NCBI GenBank assembly: GCA_023622765.1
Contig: JAMNYO010000012.1
Location: 1 to 43,958, forward strand
Direction: 5' to 3'
From: Bacteroidota bacterium
Lineage (GTDB): Bacteria > Bacteroidota > Bacteroidia > Bacteroidales > Dysgonomonadaceae
DNA: 43,958 nucleotides
The notes below the pieces were generated by a model, which searched no databases, had not been told where the DNA came from, and saw nothing but the letters and a program-made list of their open reading frames with translations. Every line of letters begins with the position of its first letter. Position 1 is the stretch's first letter. Below, piece after piece: positions 1 to 9,419 of the stretch. The position numbers were made by a program, and so were the translations under genes.

Positions 1-1158
1 GTACCAAAATATGTTTTCGAAGTAAAGGATAACAAATATAAACTTCTTTACATGGGAAGGGGCGAATTTTCCGTACCCAACTTGAAACAACTGCAAAAAG
101 AGAATGGCCAGATAATGGTGTTGGTGGCCAATGCGGGATATACGGAGGACAAGGTGAAAACCACCTTCACGGTTCAGTCACCACCCGAACAATTTATTAC
201 CCTTACCACCGCCAAGGCCGTAGGGGAAACCATAGAGTTATCTATAGCTACATCCGTTCACACTGATACGTGGATAGACCTGAACAACAACGGCAAAAGA
301 GACGAGGGAGAAAACATTAGGGACGGAAAACCATATACCTTAGGCGCGCAAACCATCCGGATTTACGGTCCGGTAACTGCCCTGACTTGCCAAAACAACC
401 AACTCACCGAGTTGGATGCAAGCAGTTGCAACACGTTAAGAAGGTTAGACTGTCAAAACAACCAACTTACCTCGTCAACGTTAAACGTGAGCGGGTGCAC
501 GGCATTGGAGGGTTTACACTGCAGCGACAACCAGCTTACCTCGCTAAATGTAAGCGGATTCACCGCTTTGGATTATTTAAACTGCGCGAACAACCAGCTT
601 ACCTCGTTAAACGTGAGCGGATGTACGGCATTGAGTCATTTTTTCTGCAACGACAATCAGCTCTCCTCGTTAAACGTGAGCGGGTTGATATCATTAGGAC
701 AATTCTCCTTCTATAACAACCCGCTCGTTTCGTTAGATGCAAGTGGTTGTGTTAAGTTGGCAACTGTTAGATATTCCCAAGGAAAACTTACCTCGTTAGA
801 CGTGAGCGGGTGCACGGCATTGAAATGGTTATACTGCGACCGGAACCAACTAACCTCGTTAAACGTGAACGGGTGCACGGCATTACAAGAATTTGACTGC
901 TCCAATAACCAGCTCACCTCGCTAAATGTAAACGAGTTCACGGCATTAAAAAAATTATACTGTGACAACAACAACATGTGTGAGGTAAGGCCCGCTATTT
1001 TTGATAATATCTCCTATCTTTCGTATGATATTCGATACAGATACCAGTGGGATTCTAAACAACAGAAATATGTCGTAAAAGAAGACCGCGGCAAAGGGTA
1101 TTGGTACGCCCACGAGCCAGAGGGCGGGTGCCATCGTCCCAATCCGTGCAATAATTAA
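1..1158 (+). CDS. Leucine-rich-repeat surface protein, 3' part only
   Basis: The reading frame is open from the first base, so the true start lies outside the window; an internal ATG at 52 is not the start because the preceding codons align with the downstream paralogue at 5140-8445. The visible 385 residues contain a beta-sandwich-like stretch, an EF-hand-like calcium motif (WIDLNNNGKRDEGE), about ten 21-residue leucine-rich repeats of the form LTSLNVSGCTALxxLxCxxNQ, and a conserved tail with YWYAHEPEGGCH. The paralogues are lipoproteins, so this one is probably surface-attached too. The missing N-terminal part probably holds a lipobox and a variable enzyme module, as in the two genes that follow. 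The substrate or partner is unknown. Confidence 0.85.
   Translation, partial: VPKYVFEVKDNKYKLLYMGRGEFSVPNLKQLQKENGQIMVLVANAGYTEDKVKTTFTVQSPPEQFITLTTAKAVGETIELSIATSVHTDTWIDLNNNGKRDEGENIRDGKPYTLGAQTIRIYGPVTALTCQNNQLTELDASSCNTLRRLDCQNNQLTSSTLNVSGCTALEGLHCSDNQLTSLNVSGFTALDYLNCANNQLTSLNVSGCTALSHFFCNDNQLSSLNVSGLISLGQFSFYNNPLVSLDASGCVKLATVRYSQGKLTSLDVSGCTALKWLYCDRNQLTSLNVNGCTALQEFDCSNNQLTSLNVNEFTALKKLYCDNNNMCEVRPAIFDNISYLSYDIRYRYQWDSKQQKYVVKEDRGKGYWYAHEPEGGCHRPNPCNN
383..975 (+). repeat. 63-bp coding tandem repeats (LRR array)
   Basis: About ten imperfect 63-bp units encode the 21-residue leucine-rich repeats. Recurring DNA such as ACCTCGTTAAACGTGAGCGG is near-identical between units, which makes recombination between units and between the three neighbouring genes likely. 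Confidence 0.8.
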
Positions 1159-1202
1159 TAGACACATCTTTGAGAGTTTTTAATTTGAGAAGTTTTAAAC
1201 TG

Positions 1203-1254
1203 TGACAAAGGTTTTCAAACACAAGTGTCGCTGATTAAAACAAGATATTTTTAA
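1203..1254 (+). repeat. Upstream block shared by paralogues, copy 1
   Basis: TGACAAAGGTTTTCAAAC (1203-1220), followed about 30 bases on by an AACAAGATATTTTTAA stretch, recurs at 5073-5125 before the next paralogue. It is either a conserved promoter/terminator segment or simply part of the duplicated unit. Here it lies about 180 bases from the next start codon, against 14 bases in copy 2. Confidence 0.6.
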
Positions 1255-1271
1255 AAGATACTATTCCAAAA

Positions 1272-1417
1272 AGTGTGTCTGAGCCAATTACAGGCTACAC
1301 CTTTAATCCTCGTACAGGTATCGAAATTAAAAAAACAGGGTCAAGAATGAAGTGAAAAAGAAATAAAAGAATAATTTTGTAGCAAGGCTAATAGAGAATT
1401 TAGACTTGAGACACACT
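1272..1417. other. Insert bounded by 9-bp inverted repeats
   Basis: AGTGTGTCT at 1272-1280 and AGACACACT at 1409-1417 are perfect inverted repeats enclosing about 128 bases. This segment is absent from the equivalent gap before the paralogue at 5140. In one plus-strand frame the left half reads GYTFNPRTGIEIKK and stops near 1355; NPRTG resembles the C-terminal arm of HU-family DNA-binding proteins, but the match is short. It may be the remnant of a small insertion. Confidence 0.3.
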
Positions 1418-1433
1418 AAATGTAACACTACCT

Positions 1434-4400
1434 ATGAAAAAGTTTAACTACCTTTTCCTGGCGGTATCCATCCTGCTGCTTACCGCCTGTCCCGGGGAGG
1501 TGATTATTAACCCCGATGACCCCAAAGACCCCAAAGAGGCTCTTTTGAAACAGAAGATAGAAGCATTAGTTTCACCCGACCTGATGAAAGCCATCAAGGG
1601 AATGGGCATGCCCATCCACGACGGCACAAACCCGCCCAATATCGAGGGAAAATACCTGGCAGATGACCAGACGATGAAAAAATCGAACTTTGAAGACGAC
1701 GACCCTCCCGGGACGAAGTACGAGGACGAGGTGCTGACCATCAGCGGACAAAACAACGACAACTTCACCGTGACGCTGAAATCGGAAACCGGCTCATATT
1801 CAAACACCTATTCAATGGTCATCAGCGGTAGCGGCGACAGGTTCACCCTGTACGCGCCGATGGACACTCAAGTTGACGACAACACCCGAGTAAAAGGCGT
1901 GGTGCTCTACTCCGGCAGGATGAAAGAAGGCGAGCTACACGATCTGCACAACGGAGCGTTCATCAGCGATAAGCCATACTTTGGATTGGGACAAGTGTAT
2001 TACGAGGCCGACGGGGTGGCGAAGAAAACCGACGGGAATACAGGCGAAGTGATCGAAGCGACGGGTGAAACAGCGACAGGAAGCTACAAAGGAAAAGACA
2101 TGGTAATGAAATTCCCCTCAAATCTCCAAATCTCCATAAAGGCGGCAAAAAACCAGGACGCCCCCCACGAGGAGATCGCCATTACCGAGCGCAAGGAGAT
2201 GGAAATGTTCAATCTTGGGAAACACACCATCCTCGATTTCTCGAAAATGAGATCGGCTTACACCGTTGACGTGGAGACGATGGTGGACAAAGGGCTCAAC
2301 GCGGAGGAAGACATCGATTGCAGCCTTTTCACGACCGACAGGCAAGCCGTTGAAGCGGCGGAAGGGCGAATTTTCAAGAAGGTCGATTTTACCTACGACA
2401 AGGCAACGGGGAAGCTGACCCTCTCTTTCCAGGCAAATGCCCCTTTTAACCCCACGAGATCGGGCTCCTCGTCAGAAGATGGCAAGTACGGTTACCTCGC
2501 CATCGCAACAACCCCCGATTATAATTTCGAAACGGAGACTGTTACCATGAAGGCGCCCTACGTGGAGCAGGTAAGCGAAACCTGTTGGGCCGCCTGCGCG
2601 ATGATGTTCGTGCGTTCGTACAAGAACCTGGATCCTAAACAAGACAATAGCCTGTTCAAGCTGGTGAAAGATATCGGGCACACGACGCTTGAGGAGGGAT
2701 GGAGAACCAACTTCATCACCTTCTGGAGTTACGACACTAAAAGTATCGTCAAAGCCATTCGGGAAAAGATCGGCGGGGATGTTAACATCTCCTGCTCATC
2801 GTTCCGCAGGACGAAAAGCGCGGCAGTCGAAATGGTCAAGCTCCTTAAAAAAAGGCACCCGGTAATCCTTAACCACGGGACGCACGCGTTGTACGTCATA
2901 GGATACAAGAAGGGAGAAAACGCGGGTGCCACTTCATTCCTTGTCCACGACCCGCAAGGGGTGGGCGGGGACATGTACAAATGGATAGTGTGGGATGAAT
3001 ACTTGAAGAAAGTGAATTTTAACGAGGCCTGGGTACAGGGCGATGCCATTTACATTATTTACGCCGATAGGCCCATGCTGGACAACCCCGTGCTGCAAAC
3101 CATGGCGATACCGGTGGCGGACAGCAAGGACCTAATGGGTCCCGTTGGCGCTGACTTGACCTTCACGATGAAAGCCTACGGAGAATGGCGCAAGGTATAC
3201 CCGAAATACGATCACGAAGAATTCACGGGAATAGGTTGGGGAAAATGGGGGTATGACGCGAAAAACAGCGACAACGACACCATTTACTCTCCTGCGGGAT
3301 TAAACGTGGCAATGAAAGTGTATAACGCCGATGATAAGCCGGCATCCATGCTGCTAAGCATGGACATTGGCGGCGGTGCGTTTAAATATTATTCTGCTTC
3401 ATTCACCTGTCCAGCCAAAGGATTTTACACGGTAAAGGGAAATCATTTTAAAGACTCGTCGGGCATGCAACTTGACTCCACGTTGACCGATTTTTTCAAA
3501 GTACCCGGCGATAAAGACCTTTATTTGGAATTCGCACTGAGGAACGTTTGGGGGGATGAAAACATTGAAGAGTTTGATTATTATGGATTGGTGGTTAAAT
3601 CGCAACCCACCGAAGAACCGGAAGAATTTAAGGCTTTTCGCCACATCCTGAAAGATATATATACTTCTATTACCGGGAAACAGTGGACAGATGGATTGGT
3701 TTGGTTGGAGAAAGATCCGCAAGAACAATGGGGATATCAAATATTTCACAAGGATATGCTTTCGTTTTTAATATCTGCATCCTATGATCTTCATAATAAA
3801 CCTTCTTTTACAATATTTTTACGCGATAACGCAGATTATACGAAAACACTAAAAGTAAACAACCACGCGTTACCGGGAGATTGGATATGGGGAATTGATT
3901 GCAATAATAAAATAAGGAAAATTCATATTGAAAATGACAAGCTGAGAGACTTTACGGGATATGAAAACTTGGAGGAACTTACCATCTCTACCTCAAATCA
4001 TTGTGCTGTTAAGGTAAATAAAAGACAAAGCCAAACGAATAAGGATATAAAATTTGATTTTAAGCAAAGTTCTATTTCTTTAGATTTATTAGGGATTTCA
4101 ACTGCAACCGTTACATCCGTGAAGAAAATAGGTATCTCTACCTATTATAGTGAAAAGGGCAAGATTATTCTTCCCGAAAATAGTGAAGTGGGAAGTATTT
4201 ATATTTACGCTGATAACTTTTCCATTATTGGTAAGAATAATAGAGGTGAAAGTTTGATTCATTTAGGAAAAGGTAATTCGCAAGAAAATGGGGTGATTTC
4301 CCTATCAGGTTTAAGCATCGGAAAGATCATGGATGCCAACAAAAATCTAAACATTCGGGAAATACAACTTATCGAATCAAATTCCAGGAAATTTGACATC

Positions 4401-5042
4401 GATGTGGGTGAAATCATGGTTGAAAAAATTAAGATTAACGCTTGTCCCAATCTTTCTCTACTTAAAGTAAGAAGCAATGCATTGAAGGACATTGATATTA
4501 CTGATTGCCCGTTGATGGATTCACTATACTGTTGTCTCAATCAATCTCTTACTTCGTTAAATGTAAAATGTTTGTCATTGAAAGCTTTATACTGTTATCA
4601 AAACCAGCTTACTTCGTTAAACGTGAATGGATGTCCAGCACTGAAAACATTATTCTGCAACAACAACCAACTCACCTCGTTAAACGCGAGCGGATGTGCC
4701 GCGTTACAAGAGTTATTCTGCAACAACAACCAGCTCACCTCGTTAAACGCGAGCGGATACATGGCATTGAAAAGGCTAAACTGCAGCTATAACCAGCTTA
4801 CCACGTTAGACGTGAGTAAATGCAGGTCATTGAAAGAATTAGACTGCAGCTCCAACAACATCAACGAAGTGAGGCCCGCTTATTTTGATAATATCACAAA
4901 CCTCAGATACGATATTCGATACGAATACAAGTGGGATTATGACCTAAAGAAATATGTTGTGGCCAAAGATCACGGCAAAGGGTATTGGTACGCCCATGAA
5001 CCAGAGGGCGGGTGCCATGCTCCTGATCCGTGCAATAAGTAA
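1434..5042 (+). CDS. LRR lipoprotein with papain-like cysteine peptidase module
   Basis: The 1202-residue protein begins with a type II signal peptide and lipobox (LLLTAC), so it should be a lipid-anchored envelope protein. Residues ~20-200 form a head domain about 85% identical to that of the next gene. The middle holds a papain/C39-like cysteine peptidase: Cys384 in SETCWAACAMM, His484 in NHGTHALYVIGY, and a following HDPQG with Asp506 fit the catalytic Cys-His-Asp order. After a further beta-rich region come about six leucine-rich repeats and the conserved C-terminal tail with YWYAHEPEGGCH. It probably cleaves or processes proteins at the cell surface, with the LRR as the binding part; the substrate is unknown. 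No SD-like site is seen before the ATG. Confidence 0.85.
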   Translation: MKKFNYLFLAVSILLLTACPGEVIINPDDPKDPKEALLKQKIEALVSPDLMKAIKGMGMPIHDGTNPPNIEGKYLADDQTMKKSNFEDDDPPGTKYEDEVLTISGQNNDNFTVTLKSETGSYSNTYSMVISGSGDRFTLYAPMDTQVDDNTRVKGVVLYSGRMKEGELHDLHNGAFISDKPYFGLGQVYYEADGVAKKTDGNTGEVIEATGETATGSYKGKDMVMKFPSNLQISIKAAKNQDAPHEEIAITERKEMEMFNLGKHTILDFSKMRSAYTVDVETMVDKGLNAEEDIDCSLFTTDRQAVEAAEGRIFKKVDFTYDKATGKLTLSFQANAPFNPTRSGSSSEDGKYGYLAIATTPDYNFETETVTMKAPYVEQVSETCWAACAMMFVRSYKNLDPKQDNSLFKLVKDIGHTTLEEGWRTNFITFWSYDTKSIVKAIREKIGGDVNISCSSFRRTKSAAVEMVKLLKKRHPVILNHGTHALYVIGYKKGENAGATSFLVHDPQGVGGDMYKWIVWDEYLKKVNFNEAWVQGDAIYIIYADRPMLDNPVLQTMAIPVADSKDLMGPVGADLTFTMKAYGEWRKVYPKYDHEEFTGIGWGKWGYDAKNSDNDTIYSPAGLNVAMKVYNADDKPASMLLSMDIGGGAFKYYSASFTCPAKGFYTVKGNHFKDSSGMQLDSTLTDFFKVPGDKDLYLEFALRNVWGDENIEEFDYYGLVVKSQPTEEPEEFKAFRHILKDIYTSITGKQWTDGLVWLEKDPQEQWGYQIFHKDMLSFLISASYDLHNKPSFTIFLRDNADYTKTLKVNNHALPGDWIWGIDCNNKIRKIHIENDKLRDFTGYENLEELTISTSNHCAVKVNKRQSQTNKDIKFDFKQSSISLDLLGISTATVTSVKKIGISTYYSEKGKIILPENSEVGSIYIYADNFSIIGKNNRGESLIHLGKGNSQENGVISLSGLSIGKIMDANKNLNIREIQLIESNSRKFDIDVGEIMVEKIKINACPNLSLLKVRSNALKDIDITDCPLMDSLYCCLNQSLTSLNVKCLSLKALYCYQNQLTSLNVNGCPALKTLFCNNNQLTSLNASGCAALQELFCNNNQLTSLNASGYMALKRLNCSYNQLTTLDVSKCRSLKELDCSSNNINEVRPAYFDNITNLRYDIRYEYKWDYDLKKYVVAKDHGKGYWYAHEPEGGCHAPDPCNK
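4510..4860 (+). repeat. 63-bp coding tandem repeats (LRR array)
   Basis: Five to six units encode the 21-residue leucine-rich repeats of the cysteine-peptidase lipoprotein. The inner units are nearly identical to those in the flanking paralogues. Confidence 0.75.
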
Positions 5043-5072
5043 CAGAATCATCTTTATCAAATTTTTGAACAT

Positions 5073-5125
5073 TGACAAAGGTTTTCAAACTCGAATTGCC
5101 AATGATTAGAACAAGATATTTTTAA
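5073..5125 (+). repeat. Upstream block shared by paralogues, copy 2
   Basis: TGACAAAGGTTTTCAAAC at 5073-5090 and the AACAAGATATTTTTAA stretch match the block at 1203-1254. The block ends 14 bases before the ATG at 5140, so it probably contains the promoter or leader of this gene. Confidence 0.6.
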
Positions 5126-5139
5126 CAATACAAATCGAT

Positions 5140-8100
5140 ATGCAAAAATTTAACTATCTTTTGTTGGCGACATCCATCCTACTCCTTACCGCCTGTCCCG
5201 GGGATGTCATTGAACCCGATGACTCCAAAGACCCCAAGGAGGCCCTTTTAAAACAGAAGATAGAGGCCTTGGTTTCACCAGACTTGATGAAAGCAATCAA
5301 GGAGCTGGGCATGCCCATTCATGACGGTGTCAGCCCACCTAATATAGAAGGAAAATACCTGGCCGATGACCAGACGATGAAAAAAACGAATCTTCAAGAC
5401 GACGACCCTCCCGGGACGAAGTACGAGGACGAGGTGCTGACCATCAGTGGGCAGAACAACGACAACTTCACCGTGACGCTGAAATCGGAAACCGGCTCCT
5501 ATTCACAAACCTTTTCGATGGTCATCAGTGGCAACGGCGATAGGTTTACCCTGTACGCACCAATGAACATTCAACTGGATGACAACACCCGGGTAAAAGC
5601 AGTGTTGCTCTACTCTGGCAAGATGAAAGAGGGCGAACTACACGATCTTTACAGCGGCACGTTCATCAGCGATAAGTCATACTTTGGATTAGGGCAACTG
5701 TACTACGAAGCTGACGGGGTGGCGAAGAAATTTGCCGGGGAAGAGACCGTTCTCTCAACCACAGTTGGGGCGAGCGGTGGCAAGCTCAAAAGCAACACCA
5801 TTGAAGTGATAATACCCGCGGGTAGCTTTTCCACCAACACCAAGGTGGAACTGAAAAAGCAAACCGAAGAAAATGTTTTCGGCACGAACAAGGCATCCGA
5901 CTACCACACGGTAACGGGGCTGCCCGCCGATTTTTCCAAACCTATCACCATTACTGTAACGCCCGACAAAAACGCGGGAACGGACCTTTTCATGACTATG
6001 GGCGAAGAATCTTTCGTACCGTCGTTAAACAAAATGGAGGTAAATTACTCGTTCGTGGAATCCACCTTGAAAGAGGAAAAATACGTGTTCAACCTTACAC
6101 CCGCTGAAGCCGATAACGATGCCAAAGGTAAGAAAATGGACCTCACCTTCGGGTTGGTGAAAGATTTCGCACGCAAGGGAGGCGGCACGAAATCCACCCG
6201 TGCCACGAGCAAGTTCTTGGTCTATTACGATACAAAAAAGGTACACGATTACGACGCCGAGAAACTGGAGAAATACCTGAACGACGCGTACGATGAGTTG
6301 GTCGACATAGGGTTCTCGTTTTCTAAACGCACCAAGTGGCCCATACAGGTCAATTTATACAACCGACAAAGCTACAACATAAACAGATTGGGGGAATTTG
6401 TCCCCTCGAAGCTCGGGGACAACTGGGGTTACATGACGTTCAACGCCGGTTACATGTCCGACGAGACCCTAATGAAGTCCACGGCAGGACACGAGTTATT
6501 CCACTTGGTGCAAGCCTTGTACGACCCCCGCTGGGCTTTTACCAAAGCCATCAGCGCGGGCAATTTTTACTGGCTCGACGAGGCAAGCTCCACCTGGTTC
6601 GAGGAGATTATGGCAGGGAAAGCATACTCGTCGTTAACGCGCCAAGGGCATCATTTGGAGCCGCTAAGGGGAATATACAAGGGAGCGGATGACAATCCGC
6701 AACATTACGGCTATGGCATGGCGGCGTTCGTGAAATCGATGATCGGGCAAATCAACAAGACGACCTTATCAAAGATATACCAAAAAATATCAGAAGGGGC
6801 CGATAACCCGGTGACGGCCATCAACCAAGGGGCATCGAAAAGCGTTTCAGAGATGTACCCCTTTTTCCTGGACGAGTATTTCGACCGAAGGGTCTATTCC
6901 GACTTCGAACAGTCCTCCCTGCTGACTGCCGAGGGAATTCAGACGTGGAATATTGCCTCGAAAGAGGATACCCTGAAAACGTTCGATAATGGCTACCCGG
7001 GCATATCGGCTAAACTATTTAAGCTGAACTTGTCATATGACGGTTTCAGCGATAACGACACGCTGAAGATCAAGACGGACGAAATCGCCTTCGCACCAAA
7101 ATACGTTTATAAAATGCAGGGCGGGAACGTCTTTACACTTCTTGACATGGGGAAGAGCGAATTGTCCATAACCGGATTGAAACAACTGCAAAAAGATAAG
7201 ACCGTGATACTGGTGGTGGTAGTCAACTCGGGATACACGGACAATAACTTTAAAACCACCTTCACGGTCAAATCGGCTACCGAACAATTTATCACCTTTA
7301 CTACCGCCAAGGCCGTGGGAACAACCATCACTTTAGGCATTTCCGCCCCCGCAAGCACTTGGATAGACCTTAACAACAACGGCAAGAAAGACACGGGAGA
7401 AAACGTTACAGTTGATGAAGTGAAAAAGTATACCTTGGGCGCGCAAACCATCCGGATTTACGGGGCGGTAAAGTACTTAACATGCTCTTACAACCAACTT
7501 ACCTCATTAGATGCAAGTCAATGTAGCACATTGGTAGGATTGAATTGCGACTACAACCAAATCACCTCGATAAATGTAAACGGGTGTAAAGCATTGCAAA
7601 TATTATATTGCTACAAGAATCAACTCACCTCGTTGGATGTGAGCAAATGTACGGCATTGGAAAAATTAGAGGTCAGTTGCAACCGACTTACTTTACTTGA
7701 CGTAAGCAAGAATATCGCTTTGAAGCAGTTGCAGTGTTACGACAACCAGCTCACCTCGTTAAACGCGAGCGGATGTACGGCATTGGAAAAAATAATATGT
7801 TATAACAACCAACTCACCTCATTAAACGTAAGCGGATGTACCTCCTTACAAGAATTGTCCTGCGATAATAACCAGCTCACCTCGTTAAACGTGAACGAAT
7901 GTACCGCATTACAAGAATTAGCCTGCGATAATAACCAGCTCTCTTCGTTAAGTGTACAAAAGTGTACAATGTTACGCTCTATATCTTGCGGTGCAAACAA
8001 ATTTACCTCCTTGAATGTAAGCGGGATGAAATCGCTAGAATCACTATCCATCGATGAAAGCCCACTACTCGCTTCATTAGATGCAAGTGGATGTATCGCG

Positions 8101-8445
8101 TTTAAGAGTTTTGATTGTTCCCACGAAGATCTCACTTCGTTAAATGTGAGCAGGTGCACAGCATTAGAAAATTTAAACTGTTCATTCAACGAACTCACTT
8201 CGTTAAATATAAGCGGATGTACGGCACTTAAGACATTAGACTGTAGCTACAATAACATCAAAGAAGTGAGACCTGCCATTTTTGATAACATCGCAAACCT
8301 TCGCTACGATATTCGATACAAATACAAATTGGATTTCGATCATTATCCGGTTAAATTTATTGTAGAAGAAGACCGTGGCAAAGGGTACTGGTACGCCCAC
8401 GAGCCGGAAGGCGGGTGTCATGCTCCCGAACCGTGCAACAAATAA
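5140..8445 (+). CDS. LRR lipoprotein with HExxH metallopeptidase module
   Basis: The 1101-residue protein starts with a signal peptide and lipobox (LLLTAC), then the same ~200-residue head domain as the gene before it. A beta-sandwich segment (residues ~205-300, with an IPAGSFS motif resembling ZU5-type domains) precedes a zinc metallopeptidase module: His451-Glu-Leu-Phe-His455 is an HExxH site, and WLDEASSTWFEE (Glu481 or Glu488) would supply the third ligand as in gluzincins. A second beta domain with an EF-hand-like motif (WIDLNNNGKKDTGE), about 13 leucine-rich repeats and the YWYAHEPEGGCH tail follow. It is likely a surface protease sharing its anchoring and binding parts with its neighbours. 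The family name of the peptidase is not certain. Confidence 0.85.
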   Translation: MQKFNYLLLATSILLLTACPGDVIEPDDSKDPKEALLKQKIEALVSPDLMKAIKELGMPIHDGVSPPNIEGKYLADDQTMKKTNLQDDDPPGTKYEDEVLTISGQNNDNFTVTLKSETGSYSQTFSMVISGNGDRFTLYAPMNIQLDDNTRVKAVLLYSGKMKEGELHDLYSGTFISDKSYFGLGQLYYEADGVAKKFAGEETVLSTTVGASGGKLKSNTIEVIIPAGSFSTNTKVELKKQTEENVFGTNKASDYHTVTGLPADFSKPITITVTPDKNAGTDLFMTMGEESFVPSLNKMEVNYSFVESTLKEEKYVFNLTPAEADNDAKGKKMDLTFGLVKDFARKGGGTKSTRATSKFLVYYDTKKVHDYDAEKLEKYLNDAYDELVDIGFSFSKRTKWPIQVNLYNRQSYNINRLGEFVPSKLGDNWGYMTFNAGYMSDETLMKSTAGHELFHLVQALYDPRWAFTKAISAGNFYWLDEASSTWFEEIMAGKAYSSLTRQGHHLEPLRGIYKGADDNPQHYGYGMAAFVKSMIGQINKTTLSKIYQKISEGADNPVTAINQGASKSVSEMYPFFLDEYFDRRVYSDFEQSSLLTAEGIQTWNIASKEDTLKTFDNGYPGISAKLFKLNLSYDGFSDNDTLKIKTDEIAFAPKYVYKMQGGNVFTLLDMGKSELSITGLKQLQKDKTVILVVVVNSGYTDNNFKTTFTVKSATEQFITFTTAKAVGTTITLGISAPASTWIDLNNNGKKDTGENVTVDEVKKYTLGAQTIRIYGAVKYLTCSYNQLTSLDASQCSTLVGLNCDYNQITSINVNGCKALQILYCYKNQLTSLDVSKCTALEKLEVSCNRLTLLDVSKNIALKQLQCYDNQLTSLNASGCTALEKIICYNNQLTSLNVSGCTSLQELSCDNNQLTSLNVNECTALQELACDNNQLSSLSVQKCTMLRSISCGANKFTSLNVSGMKSLESLSIDESPLLASLDASGCIAFKSFDCSHEDLTSLNVSRCTALENLNCSFNELTSLNISGCTALKTLDCSYNNIKEVRPAIFDNIANLRYDIRYKYKLDFDHYPVKFIVEEDRGKGYWYAHEPEGGCHAPEPCNK
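7480..8260 (+). repeat. 63-bp coding tandem repeats (LRR array)
   Basis: About thirteen 63-bp units encode 21-residue leucine-rich repeats. This is the longest of the three arrays in the cluster, so repeat number differs between paralogues. Confidence 0.75.
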
Positions 8446-8486
8446 ACGCTATATACCCTATCTTTTTTAATATTAACAAAAAAGTG

Positions 8487-8494
8487 TATATTTG
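8487..8494 (+). promoter_or_regulatory. Bacteroidota -7 box TATATTTG
   Basis: TATATTTG matches the TAnnTTTG consensus 66 bases before the ATG at 8561. It overlaps the upstream in-frame ATG at 8492, which argues against that start. No clear -33 TTTG is seen, only a T-rich run. Confidence 0.5.
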
Positions 8495-8560
8495 CATTAC
8501 ATTTTAAACGGGTTGCTTATCATCAAATATTTTATGTATAACTCACAAACTATTAATCGT

Positions 8561-9265
8561 ATGAGAAGAGTTCTAATTTTCACGGTATTCATGATTTTCT
8601 CCAGCGTTTTCCTATTTTCTCAAAACGTTGTACGAGACGTGGTTCACTTGAAAAATGGTTCAGTAATTAAAGGGATCATTACTGAACAGGTTCCAGGCCA
8701 AAGCCTCACCATTGAAACGGTGGATGGCAGTGTTTTCGTCTTATCTATTGAGGACGTTTCAAAAATAACGAAGGAAACGGAAGCAACAAAAGCAGTAAAA
8801 GTTGGAAAATCCCCCGCTGAAGGTAAAAACAGGTTCAGCTACTACAGCTTGAACCTGGGGGTAGCGACCGATTTCGAAGAGGTGGGACTGGGGTTGAACT
8901 TAGTCGAGCTCAACCTGGCCACACAAAGCGGATTGGGCGGAACGCTCAAGTGGGGTGCCAATTCGTACGTCGTAGATGAGATAACCTTGGGAATAGGTTA
9001 TTTACTGGTTGGCCCTTCCTACTCCCACCTGATGAGCAAGCCCAATATCATCGGTACCTATAGGGCGCTTGTCGGATACTCGGTGCCCTCGCTCACGTAC
9101 GACGGTGAAACAGTATCCGGCGATGGCTCATTTGCCCTCGACATAGGCGCATCTTTCCGATTTGCCGCACATAAGAGGTGGAACCTACTGCTAACACCCG
9201 ATATTCTGTTGATCGATGGCGAGTTTTTCTTGAATGTAGGAGTGGGCTTCGCGTTTAGCTGGTAA
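8561..9265 (+). CDS. Secreted outer-membrane beta-barrel protein
   Basis: From ATG 8561 the product is 234 residues with an N-terminal signal peptide ending near FLFSQ. A short SH3-like segment follows (VVHLKNGSVIKGIITEQ to SIEDVSKI), of a type often found before small beta-barrels in Bacteroidota. The rest has alternating hydrophobic strands and ends in FAFSW, the aromatic C-terminus typical of BAM-inserted barrels. I chose 8561 over 8492 because the signal peptide begins there, a -7 promoter box overlaps 8492, and the TAATCGTATG start context seen at other genes here surrounds it. The function is unknown; a structural or transport role in the outer membrane is inference. Confidence 0.75.
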   Translation: MRRVLIFTVFMIFSSVFLFSQNVVRDVVHLKNGSVIKGIITEQVPGQSLTIETVDGSVFVLSIEDVSKITKETEATKAVKVGKSPAEGKNRFSYYSLNLGVATDFEEVGLGLNLVELNLATQSGLGGTLKWGANSYVVDEITLGIGYLLVGPSYSHLMSKPNIIGTYRALVGYSVPSLTYDGETVSGDGSFALDIGASFRFAAHKRWNLLLTPDILLIDGEFFLNVGVGFAFSW

Positions 9266-9369
9266 AAGAGCTTATTTCTGGTAATACCTTACCCGGTCAA
9301 CCAGCATTTCTTCAGGTAAATCATCCTTTTCAACGGGCGGCATTCATGTCGCCCTTAAATGCATATCGA

Positions 9370-9391
9370 TAATCGTATGAAACTGACATGA
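9370..9391 (+). promoter_or_regulatory. Decoy start: TAATCGTATG with 4-codon ORF
   Basis: The TAATCGTATG context occurs here without a gene. The ATG at 9377 opens only MKLT and a stop. Its GTATGAAAC (9375-9383) is a near-complement of GGTTCCATAC at 9520-9529. It may be a leader peptide or the left arm of the leader structure found upstream of rprX. Confidence 0.35.
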
Positions 9392-9419
9392 TTAAAATTA
9401 TCATTAAACACCCTTGGGA

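Noticed and set aside
4505-4792. Small alternative-frame ORFs across the LRR arrays (also 387-716 and 7800-8198 minus)
   Set aside because: The periodic repeat DNA keeps other frames open by chance; the products are repeats of the same out-of-frame peptide.
8492-8560. Upstream ATG as start of the beta-barrel gene
   Set aside because: It would place 23 residues before a clear signal peptide and overlaps a -7 promoter box; ATG 8561 fits better.
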